From Metridium senile (lineage: Eukaryota; Cnidaria; Anthozoa; Actiniaria; Metridiidae): a stretch of 64,000 nucleotides of DNA. Positions within the stretch are counted from its first letter, which is position 1. Every line of letters begins with the position of its first letter. The stretch is taken from contig OX459101.1 of assembly GCA_949775045.1 (NCBI GenBank), forward strand, positions 3,008,501-3,072,500, given 5' to 3'. The notes beneath the pieces were generated by a model that worked only from the letters and a program-made list of their open reading frames with translations, did no database searches and had not been told where the DNA came from. A program made the position numbers and the translations under genes. Below, one piece after another: positions 1-24,181 of the stretch.

Positions 1-287
1 CATACCTACATCGTAAAAAAATATTTAACTCTCTAGGTTACTATCTCTTCCTCTCTCATTTATTATATTGTTTTGCAATACTGGGGCTATATATTATTCC
101 TTAACCAATTAAGGGGGAATAAACCCTATACCATCATGCAACGTAGCTTTCAATAAGAGCTACACAGTTTACAAAGGCTATAAAAACGAAATATTATAAA
201 AATTAACAACTACAACAAGAGATTTAATACTTAACTGAATTAAAGTAAGCAACTGAGCACGTTAACAAAAAAGCAAATATGCTTGCT
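1..287. other. AT-rich non-coding sequence
   Basis: No coding exon, RNA or clear repeat is visible. It is probably intron of the EGF-repeat gene whose first visible exon begins at 1657. Confidence 0.4.
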
Positions 288-1120
288 TACTAAAATACAC
301 AGACAAAAAAAAACACGGAAAAAATACACAGTCAAAATACACAGACAAACATACACAGACAAGCATACACACAAAAATACTCAGACAAGCATACACAGAC
401 AAAAATACACAGACAAACATACACAGATAAACACACAAACAAAAATACATAAACAAAAATACACAAACAAAAATACAATACAAACAAAAATACAACACAA
501 ACAAAAATACAACACAAACAAAAATACACAAACAAAAATACACAAACAAACAAAAATACAACACAAACAAAAATACAACACAAACAAAAATACACAAACA
601 AAAATACACAAACAAAAATACACAAACAAAAATACACAAACAAAAATACACAGACAAACATACACAGACAAGCATACACAGACAAAAATACACAAACAAA
701 AATACACAAACAAAAATATACAAGCAAACATACACAAATAAACACACAAACAAAAATACATAAACAAAAATACACAAACAAAAATACAATACAAACAAAA
801 ATACAACACAAACAAAAATACAACACAAACAAAAATACACAAACAAAAATACACAAACAAACAAAAATACAACACAAACAAAAATACAACACAAACAAAA
901 ATACAACACAAACAAAAATACAACACAAACAAAAATACAACACAAACAAAAATACAACACAAACAAAAATACAACACAAACAAAAATACACAAACAAAAA
1001 TACACAAACAAAAATACAACACAAACAAAAATACAATACAAACAAAAATACAACAAACAAAAATACACAAACAAAAATACACAAACAACAATATACAAAC
1101 AAAAATACACAAACAAATGT
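288..1120. repeat. Minisatellite of acaaacaaaaatac-type units
   Basis: About 830 bp of degenerate tandem units alternating acaaa and aaatac. It contains longer duplicated blocks: the stretch near 430-560 recurs near 740-870. Long open frames on both strands translate to low-complexity Thr/Lys/Asn or Phe/Cys/Val runs and are by-products of the repeat. Confidence 0.9.
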
Positions 1121-1656
1121 ATAATGTAAACACGCAGAAAACAAACAACCTTTGACGAAGAAATATGAAAATAAGCAAAAACAACAACAAAGTTAAAGAC
1201 ACATACAAATAACGTACAAAGTACCCCGCCATATGCTGTAGTTGATGATAGATGATATAGTTGCTTTGATTGCCAATAGTTCATGTCCAAGTGAAAATAC
1301 TATAATGAATGAAAAAATGAACACCAAACAAAGAATTAACAACAACATATACAATATTGTACACGAATAAAGAACAGGTGTTTAAAGGAACAATACTAAA
1401 GAAAGAACAAATCAACACAATTACCTGTACAATTCGAAACACAATCTGAATTACCTGGACAATTAGGACACAATTTGAATTACCAGGACAATTTGAAACA
1501 CAATTTGAACTGACGATTTGACAATAAGATAATTTTACCACAAAAGTTTTTGAATACAATTAAAATTACCTTTTTTGATCACAATTTGACTTACTTGGAC
1601 ATGAGTTGTTACTAATTGTTACTAACCGTTGCTGTACTAATGCTATGCGTTTCAAG
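1121..1656. other. Non-coding, with a short degenerate repeat
   Basis: Presumed intron before the first EGF-type exon. From about 1430 to 1600 a degenerate unit (acaatttgaattacctgg and variants) is repeated several times. No gene is visible. Confidence 0.4.
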
Positions 1657-15453
<13,797 letters not shown>

Positions 15454-15789
15454 ATTATAAATAATCTTATTGCCATATCTGTAGATTCCATTCATACTGG
15501 ATCGAGATTACTATAGCAACGATTGCTTTAGAAAACACTCACATAAGTATCAAGAGCTAATGTTACTATGACAACATAGATGCCTTCTCAAAAAGTATTA
15601 CTATGGCAACCAAATTGCCATAGAAGCCAAGACTTTTATAAAAAACTTTCAAGAAATTGCCATTTCATTGTCACATGGTATAACTTGTGGATAGCATAGA
15701 AATATCAGTTTAGTTGATTCGGTGTAAACATGTAACTTATAAGAAAAAATTCTCTGAAAAAATTCTGATTGGTTTGTATTATAGTTTGA

Positions 15790-15795
15790 AATAAA
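15790..15795 (+). promoter_or_regulatory. AATAAA polyadenylation signal
   Basis: Canonical hexamer 337 bp after the stop at 15453, and the first one found downstream. Confidence 0.6.
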
Positions 15796-15852
15796 GAAAT
15801 AATTTACATTTGTATATAACATGTAATGGTAATTGTATTAGTATAGGAAGTT

Positions 15853-15988
15853 ACACCTATGTTCTCGAAGAATTAATGAAAAATACCGCGCGTATTTGAT
15901 GAAAGTGAATTAATAGCACGAGTGGTATTAATTTACTTTCATCAAATACAAGCGGTATTTTTCATTAATTCTTCGAGAACATAGGTGT
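15853..15988. mobile_element. Near-perfect 136-bp foldback
   Basis: acacctatgttctcgaagaa at one end and its exact inverse at the other. The arms are almost fully complementary to a 10-bp loop near 15920. Confidence 0.9.
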
Positions 15989-15994
15989 TTCCTG

Positions 15995-16172
15995 TTAATA
16001 TCACATCTATAAAAAATACGAGTTTTTGAGAATAAAAGTGCAGCTATTTGAAAGGTATCCAAAAACAAAGTTCCCGGATGTGTGCAATTAATTAATTGCA
16101 CGGTGTTAAGAAAAAATTCACAGTTCGTAATCCAATCAGAATCGAGTATTCTTTATAGATGTGATATTAAGA
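15995..16172. mobile_element. Inverted-repeat element
   Basis: Begins ttaatatcacatctataaa and ends with the inverse tttatagatgtgatattaa. It directly abuts the preceding foldback and may be one composite element with it. Confidence 0.75.
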
Positions 16173-16410
16173 GACAGAATAGGGTACCAAGGCTTTGCCT
16201 ATGATTGCATGTGTAGGATATTTACACCACCTTTCATAATTACGCAACCATCAAAGATCAGAAAATGTCAAAGACGCTTGTTAACTACCATCAATCAGAA
16301 TATCATGATTATTTTTGATTGACAACAGCATAAACCAACTTATGTCATGATGCATTTCAACATTGATGGTTATTGTAAAAAAAATGTAATAAGTACCAAT
16401 TACAAAATAT

Positions 16411-16684
16411 CTAGTGGTCGCGTAGACTTGCTACAAGTTCTTTGTCTTCGCGTGCGCCGATATAAAAAAAATCACAGGAATCCCAACCGGATTTGCCAGC
16501 AGGACGAACGTCTTGTCCAGCCGGCTTTGACTCATATCATCATAGATAATAAAAACATCAACATACGCACGCTTTGGTTGGGCTTCCTGTGTACTCAGCG
16601 CACATATATTTATATTACTCTATGTTCATTTGAAAAAGCTGTAAATTCAAGAGAGGACGACTTGTAGCAAGTCTAGTGGTCGAG
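16411..16684. mobile_element. MITE-like element with AGACTTGCTACAAGT inverted ends
   Basis: Inner inverted pair gacttgctacaagt / acttgtagcaagtc. Both ends also carry ctagtggtcg in direct orientation, which is unusual. No coding. Confidence 0.6.
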
Positions 16685-16732
16685 TAATTATGAAAGATGC
16701 AGTAAATGCAAGTTACTGTCAACAAGTTCCCA

Positions 16733-16913
16733 TTTAAATCTGTACTTATGCAAATTTTGTTGATGTGTGCTAAACACACAGATCAACCAATCAGAGAAGT
16801 TCACTTCAGAAATAATATACTCTGATTGGTTGATCTGTGTGTTTAGCACACATCAACACAATTTGCATAAGTACAGATTTAAATGGGAAAGTACAAATTT
16901 AAATGGGAACCTG
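16733..16913. mobile_element. Foldback family A, uninterrupted copy
   Basis: Begins caagttcccatttaaatctg and ends aaatgggaacctg. Inner arms (acttatgcaaatt, gttgatgtgtgctaaacaca) are inverted around a centre near 16800. A second copy of this family, split by another insertion, is at 41667-43702. Confidence 0.9.
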
Positions 16914-17727
16914 TTTGTCATATATTTACAACATCAAGAAAAATCAATATGTCAACTTTATCAGTTTAATGTAATTTAAACATTTTCTATTAAATAACAT
17001 TCTGTAAATAAACTTTAACTACTTTAGAAACAATTATATACATATAAATAACACAACAATATCACTATAAAACCTCAATTTCCTATAGTCTAAATCTCAT
17101 CTAAAAAATCTCTGCAGTATACACAAAAGAAGTTAACACAATAAACACCCTAAAAATCACACTTACTAGTGATTTTAAAGAAATCACAAAATATTCTATT
17201 ATATTATACTGGTAATTCACTCAAGAATATAGTACTATTTGATTTATTTTTATAATAATTGTTATCAAAATATCGATCTGTATTGTTTTATATTTTACAA
17301 GTCTATGGTGCTTAATCTGGTGCTTAATCTTAATCATTTTAACATTCCCCTTGCTCCCACGTTGAGACTATTAAAAGAAAGATATATTCACAAGATATGC
17401 CCACTTTAAAGCCACGGCATGCGCAGGACCCACTTAGTAATAGAAAACCCATTTAAATGATAAAAAACTAGTTTGCACAAGAGAATATATATAAACCAGG
17501 ATTATAGCTAATACAAACTAGATAAATTCTAGTTTGTGGGTTTGGTGTATGTACTCTGTTGAATAATAACACAAGGTTATATAGAGGCCATTTATAAAAT
17601 CTTGTCATTATGCAGTATTAACCTGCCTCTTCTTTGAGTCAAAAATAATCTCTGACTCTTCATATAAAAACTAAGCTCATTAAAATCTAAAACTAGGATG
17701 ATGTAGACCAAAATAGTCAATCCCATG
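16914..17727. other. AT-rich intergenic sequence
   Basis: No exon, RNA or clear repeat is seen. It lies downstream of both converging genes. Confidence 0.4.
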
Positions 17728-17733
17728 TTTATT
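17728..17733 (-). promoter_or_regulatory. AATAAA polyadenylation signal for the Kelch gene
   Basis: TTTATT on the + strand, 172 bp beyond the Kelch-gene stop. Confidence 0.55.
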
Positions 17734-17904
17734 ACAAACAATCACTCAAATACTTTGATATACATACAAGTTACCATGACAACACAAGTAGCACTGAGTA
17801 ACAGTTGACAACACACCAAGGAACACCAATACAGTAGTCATAGCGACATAAGTAGGAGATCAAGTTGAGTGATTGTTTAAAGTGATTCAGTGGTATGAGA
17901 ACAA

Positions 17905-20900
17905 TTACAGAACGGCAGCACCACACCCTGCACGACACACGGTCATATCTCTGACATATGACCATGAATTAGCCTCTGGATCATACGCCTCGGCACTAGC
18001 AAGCCTATTAGCCCCGTCAAAGCCACCAAGTACATATATTTTGTTATCAAAGACAGTTGCCGCTGGCCACGCCCTTGGTGTTAATAATGGTGCAACTGGT
18101 GTCCATTTGTTTGTCTGTGGGTTGTATTTTTCAGCCAAGTCAAAGTAGTGATCGGTACTACGATTTCTTCCTCCAAATGCATACAATTGATGGTTATGCG
18201 ATATTAACACCAGTCCTGATCGAGCTTTTTCCAGTTCTGTTACAAAAGACCAGGTATCTGTTTCTGGATCGTAACATTCAACGCTTGCCCTGTCACTATG
18301 GACACCTCTGTCGTAACCCCCAGCAACATAGATTTTACCTGTACAGAAAAACAAACCTGCATTTACAAATCACATCTCAAGTTATTGAAAACTATAATCA
18401 TTAGTTTTCTTGATAATAACACTGAAGAGTGACAAAATTTCAAAGGAAATACAAGTTTATATAGGACACAATTTTGAATCATCAATGATTGTTTTAATTT
18501 CTACATAGTATAATATAGACAGTCTAACAAACATTTTAGCATCGAACATTGGTGAAAACATTACTCAACCTAAACAAATACTAAGTAATTATATAGAATG
18601 AAATTTGAAACATCGTAAAAATGTTAAACTTAAATTTACTGAGTCAGACATTTCAAGCTTTAGCTCTTTGTCTTTCTTCATTATTATAATGTAAAAAATT
18701 GTTAAAAGATGTAAAAAAAGTATATCAGTAAAATAGAATCAATCAATCAGTCAGTCAGAGTAGAAAAAAATCACAAATACTGGCATGTGAAATATAGCTT
18801 TGTGAATGTTCAAATCATTACTAGTATTAAGAACACTGCATCAAAATATTGCTATAAGAATAACAAGTCTTATGATTTGCAACTTTAATGTCATACTAAA
18901 ATGTTTTGAATGAAATGGACTAAACAATGACCTTGACATTACATACTGAGATATCTATCAAATAATGAGAAGGCATGCAGAGTTTAAATGTGGTGTGATA
19001 TTACTCACTTAAATACAATTACATAATAGTATGGCTAAACAAAGTTACGCCCGCGCTTTTATCTGCTCTAGACATAAAGGATTGAATACAGAGATGTTTA
19101 GTGAAATTTGAAAGAATTAATCTAGATGTTTTTACTAATCTAGATGTTTTTTAAAATCGTTTACAACATGAGCAGTCTTGTCGTATCGGCTATTTGCCTA
19201 TACAATCAAGTGCCTGAAGTCCGCTTGTCATTGTATAGACGACTTTCATAAATGACCGCCACTAATTATCATAATTTTTAAAATTGATGTTTTAAGAAAA
19301 AGAAAGCTATCATATGATAGACATTCACCATAATAATAACCTGTGAAAGTTTGAGAAAAAAACAATTAAATTTGCAAGAAGCTATAAGAATTTGAAAAAT
19401 CAGAAAAAACACCAAAACGAGGCATCAAAGGCCTCAGCAGTGAAATACATACAAATCTCTACATTTTTCATTGTGCATAACTTCTTTGGTATTTTAGCCA
19501 GAGCATCAAAACCTTCCAAACATGCCTATTTCAGGTGGTTCTTTCATATGACAGTGCTAAAAAATTAAAATATCTGTTTATTTGAAAAATCATTTTCCGG
19601 TACTTATTATGGTATTTGCGAAAGTGGTCGGATGCTCATGTTGTATTAACATTATATATGTGATATGTGTAACTGTCAATATTATATAGCTTAAAATATT
19701 CTCAAATTCTGATTGGTTTGCGCATGGTCCATCCAAAGGCATATTGGACCGTTTCTATGACAACAGACCAATTTTCATATTTTTTTCAGACTGGGAAGTT
19801 CAAACCAACTTGTGAAATATTGCAATAAATATTTTGTAAACGTTTTGTCTTGTCATACCTGCAATGTGCTTTTAGCCAGTTTAGTGTGTGTTTAATGACT
19901 TTTCATTCATTCAATAATGAGAGATTCGGCAGTAAAATATTTGCAATTTAGTCATACATTGCTAAGGAAAAAAGGGCCATATAATAAACAATAATTAACC
20001 TTGCTTGTTCGGCCTATACTGCAAAATATCACGCTGATATTTTCTTGACAGACCTCATGCTCGGTTAATAACCTCTTAATATTATGTGATATATGGTACT
20101 GTTAATATACGTGATATATGGTACTGTCAATATATATGTGATATACGGTACTGTCAGTATATGTGATATACAGTACTGTCAGTATACATGATATATGATA
20201 TTGTCAATATATGTGATATATGGTACTGTCAATATACGTGATATATGGTACTGTCAATATATGATAAGTGATATGTGTAACCGTCAGTATACGTGATATA
20301 TGGTACTGTCAATATAAGTTATATATGGACCTGTCAATATACGTGATATAACATACTGTCAGTATACATGATATACTTATAGACTGACTCACCATCACAG
20401 ACAGCCATCCCTGCACCAGACCTCTTTCTTCTCATTGACTGTACTGTAGTCCACATGTTTGTCTTAGGGTCATAACGCTCCACATAATTATAGCTACAAG
20501 TTCTGTCCTCACCGCCGACTGCATATAAGTATCCATTCAATGCCGCAACAGAAATAAACGATCGTTGTATAGCAATATCTGCCAATAATATCCATTCGCG
20601 CACTACTGGGTCAAAACATTCCGTATATCTCACATACATAGTATCATCATGAGGAGAATTAACAGCACATTCACCTCCAACCACATAAAGTAGGCCATTA
20701 AGGCTGCATGCACCGACAGCAGTTCTTGCGTGTTTCATGCTCTCCATCATTTCCCATTCATCGGCAAGCAAGTCGTACCTTTCAAGTGTAGCCAGCTGGC
20801 AATCAATGCCATTCCGTCCACCAACAACGTAAACAGACTGGGGTTGAGCACGTGGTGTAGTCATGTACGGAGGTAGATTCCTTGCGCTCTCGTTCAACAC

Positions 20901-21653
20901 TTGACCCAATAGTAATTGACATTCCGTGTTTGTTTTGACAATTTTCGATGGAAAAACTCTGGTTTCTAAAAACCCCAGCGAAATCAACGGGAGGCGCACA
21001 CGAGACAAAAGCTCAGCACTGAAATCTTTTCGATGCGTAAAATCGTAAACAATCCACGCTTCTACTGATTCAAACACCTGATCTTCGCTACGAACTTGAA
21101 TCTCGTCTTGCTCAATCAGATTGATGAGTCCTTGTTTGGTTAGCTGGAGAAACTCTTCGCATTTAATAACGTCTAAAAAGTGTTGGCATATGAAGCGATA
21201 GGCAGCATGTTCCAGTTCTGAACACGAATACAAATCAGCGAATGCACGAATCCCCAAACAATTAGTCGCTTCAAGTTGTGTTTGGAGAAAACTACAACAA
21301 GCTTGCCCAAGAAGATGGAGATTTAGTAATGTCGCTCCCGAAAGTAACGCTTGTACATTTTCAACAGTGATGTCCACTGATCCTGTATAAACAAAGTCCA
21401 GTAAAGGTTCCATAACACAAGGTTCAATACCTCTTAGTTTGATGTCTTTCATACCGCTTTCTAACATGCCATTCGTGAACATAGCCCGTAAATAAGAACT
21501 GGCACCAGCTAATACAACACGGTGTGCTTGAAACTCCTTGCCTCCAACGTGCAGCGAAACATCGCATAGTTCTCTCTTTCGACGCAGTTCGTTCATCATT
21601 TGAAGCGATTCGTTTGAATGAAGAGGAATCTGAAATCTTCGATGAGCCGCCAT
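17905..21653 (-). CDS. BTB-BACK-Kelch protein (KLHL family), 564 aa, complete
   Basis: Two exons: 20393-21653, and 17905-18338 with the stop. The donor GTGAGT and acceptor tgtacag join in phase 1 (CDG then KIYVAGG). BTB domain about residues 20-130 (CDVSLHVGGKEFQAHRVVLA; FTNGMLESGM), BACK about 135-240 (CLGIRAFADLYSC), then six Kelch blades from about 270, each with a YVVGG/YAVGG/YVAGG/YAFGG/YVLGG core. Family members act as substrate adaptors for Cullin-3 ubiquitin ligases, with BTB/BACK binding Cul3 and the propeller binding the substrate. Length and blade number are normal for the family. I cannot tell which KLHL orthologue it is. The start MAAHRRFQIP is chosen because it is the first Met before the BTB domain and the sequence just upstream is not open. 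It is probably broadly expressed; nothing in the sequence shows specific regulation. Confidence 0.93.
18339..20392 (-). other. Kelch-gene intron
   Basis: 2.05 kb. Mostly single-copy AT-rich sequence, with a tandem repeat at its donor end (20072-20385). No nested gene is recognised. Confidence 0.8.
20072..20385. repeat. Roughly 25-bp tandem repeat next to a splice donor
   Basis: Unit is approximately gtgatatatggtactgtcaa plus tatac, about 12 diverged copies. It ends within 10 bp of the Kelch-gene donor. Confidence 0.85.
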
Positions 21654-21663
21654 TGCAGGCCAT

Positions 21664-22872
21664 CTATTAGATTAACCCGCGGTCTGATCGGATTCTTGGT
21701 AAACCATTCACGAAAACATACAAGATGAAAACAAGGAAACACGAACAATCGCTGTTGTTGTGGCTACTTGAAAGAATAACCTATCGAGCGCGCTGATTGG
21801 ATAATAGCATTCATTATTACCTAAGCACAATATACTAACGAGCCCCGTGATTGGCTAATTTGCTGCATAATTAATTTGTTTAGCCGCTGACCGCTGCGTC
21901 ATCTTTTTGTTTTTATGAAAAAAACTTGAAATAAGCGGATAAAATACAGTTTTCTCTTTAAAAACTTCCTTAATATCTTAAAGAACTACCTCGCGATGTG
22001 GTATTATTCACAAAATCGTTTATTTCGCTTGTAAATTGGACAAAATAAAGATTTATGGCGCGGCGCTGGCTATATCTTTGACCACTCCTAAGATGCGCTC
22101 ATACGACTATTTTTGCTCATTACAAAAATAGCCAACTTACACATAAAACAACGAATAAAAACTATCTATATCGTAACTACGAATAAACCGGTAAATAACA
22201 ACCTTAAGTGGTAGTAAGTGAATACAATGTTAAATGTGTAGAAGTGTTTCGGGCTGTCACATTATATGGAGAGTTGTTGAAAAGTGGGGTCACCTGTCTT
22301 GTAGGGATAAGACGATACATAGCTGGTGGCATGTCGTTCAGGTCATTGACACACCTAATAACAATAACACACTCACGCCTAGTTTTTATCCCACAATAGA
22401 GTGATTTTCATTGTTAAATCAGCAATCTTTTTAGAGCTAAGTCACTCCGCCCTAATTTTTTTTATTTCCTGTAGTATTGATATCTGACTTTTTAACGTTA
22501 TATTAGTAGTGTGTTTTTTTCATAATTTAATTGCCCTGTGAACAAATGATACCGAACAAATAGTGCGAAATGCCGTGCAATTAGTGCGATGATTTTCAAT
22601 GTGTGGGGTGTTTAATCGGCCCTTGCTTAGTGTAAAAGAAACCGTATTTATAGTTTCGATACTCAAAATGTTTCTAGTTTCCAAATTCACTTTCCAATTC
22701 CTTTGTCCGACTGTAAAACAATTTATAAGTTTTCATTTTGGTTTCAGTATGGGATATTTACGCTAGTCCAATGGGTTTCGTGTTTCACGGTCAATGAAAA
22801 CAAAGTTTATATGACGATAAACAACTACGAACCTTTTGGTCATGTTTTGATGTAATAACAAATATTGCAAAT
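21664..22872. other. Upstream region of the Kelch gene
   Basis: Presumed 5'UTR and promoter are within the first few hundred bp. Two CCAAT-type boxes in either orientation lie near 21795 and 21850 (gattgg). No TATA box is obvious, and no other gene is visible. Confidence 0.35.
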
Positions 22873-23104
22873 ACTCCAGTTTTGTGTTATCTACACCGCT
22901 GTACAATTTGACAAAAGGCACATTTGTACAGGGATAATCTCGATTTCAAGTAAATTTAAAGTTGTTTTCTATTGTTTAGCGGTAGTATTTTCCCGTGCTT
23001 GGCTTGGAATTTGTGAATATTTTCACAATATATCGCGGCTTAGCCTGTGCAATTGCGCCTTTTGTCAAATAGTACAGCGGTACTAGATAACGTGAAACTG
23101 GAGT
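22873..23104. mobile_element. MITE-like element, 232 bp
   Basis: Begins actccagttttgtgttatct and ends with the imperfect inverse (gataacgtgaaactggagt). Complementarity continues through ccgctgtac and gacaaaaggc. Confidence 0.85.
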
Positions 23105-23445
23105 GTTTTATTTCAAATCTATTGTACAGATCGTAAACAATTTTCTTTTTACAGTTTTACAACATTTCGAAGTGTTTTATTAATCAGTTTTGACAAGTGT
23201 TTTATTCATTGACAGTCTTTGTACAAGACACCTGTGTAATCCAAGCTGTTTTGATCGTTTTGTTTCATTGAGGGCGTTTCCTTTTATTTGGTCACTTTAT
23301 TTCATTGAAAGAAATGTCAATGTACAATAGGGAACCCGCGCACAGTTTAGGAATTGTGTGTTGTGTTGACTGTGTTGAATTCCGTAAGAATTATTATCAT
23401 ATTCACTATAAAATTAATTTAATAAGTTTAGACTTTGTTATAAAA

Positions 23446-23665
23446 TTGAGAATGAAGACAAACGCGAGGAGCGAAATTATTTGTATAATTCATTCTTTGT
23501 ATTTTCCTTCTATTGTTATCTATGTTTTTGTATTCTTTACAATTGTAATTTATTCATTTGCGTATCTATAAATATTTACTTTATACATTCTTGCATTAAA
23601 CTACTTGATAATGACATCTAGATGATGTCGAAACGTTGTATCCTCGCGTTTGTCTTCATTCTCAA
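23446..23665. mobile_element. Inverted-repeat fragment with hammerhead-like core
   Basis: ttgagaatgaagacaaacgc at 23446 is repeated in inverse at 23646-23665. Just inside the right arm, gacatctagatgatgtcgaaacgttg (23612-23637) forms a hairpin followed by GAAAC, resembling a degenerate hammerhead core of the Penelope-like type. Confidence 0.55.
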
Positions 23666-23776
23666 AATTAATTTAAATGAAATAAATTTATCTATTTAAG
23701 TACTATTTATATTTTCATGTTTATATTTTCTATATCTAATTCAATATATTTATAGAATATTGTCATACGTTTTTTA

Positions 23777-23853
23777 CATGAGCCTCTGGCTCGGATGTAA
23801 GGGCGACCTTATCCCACGTTATGACTTTAATAAATTGATTGATTGATTGATTG
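23777..23853 (+). mobile_element. Retroelement-like 3' tail ending in (TTGA)n
   Basis: gagcctctggctcggatgta, cccacgttatgactttaata and attgattgattga. The same tail occurs at 54969-55037. A short simple-repeat tail of this kind is typical of CR1/L2-type LINE or SINE 3' ends; the class is inferred. Confidence 0.6.
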
Positions 23854-24181
23854 GTTCAGGTTGGTTGGTTGCCAGCGTGAAATCGCTTGTTTTATTTTTT
23901 CATACAGATTTGGTATGTCTTTCGTTGACCTGATTCCTGCTCTGATCAGCTCTATTATTTACATAGTCTACATAGTACAGCGAGATAAAAACTCCATGAG
24001 TATATTCTCGGAAACAAAAAATGTCCTGCGTCGAATGGACTTACGCAGATGCGTTTTGCTCGGTTTTGGTTTTCCAGTAGCAAAGACGAGAGACTTCAAC
24101 GAACCCACGACCTTGCCTTTCTATTTAGTTCCATACTCTACTTTTAAGGTAGCCTATGGGTAAACCAGTAATTATAACCCA
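23854..24181. other. Intergenic, 3' of the fibrinogen-domain gene
   Basis: A 106-codon open frame on the + strand has no recognisable domain and no splice or promoter support. I see no gene. Confidence 0.4.

Noticed and set aside
262..1290. Long open frames on both strands (up to 342 codons, Phe/Cys/Val-rich)
   Set aside because: They arise from the acaaacaaaaatac tandem repeat. Overlapping frames are equally open and show no domain or splice logic.
17873..18404. Forward-strand frames over the Kelch gene
   Set aside because: Antisense shadows of the last Kelch exon.
23843..24163. 106-codon frame on the + strand
   Set aside because: No recognisable domain, no promoter or splice evidence, and it starts at a TTGA retroelement tail.
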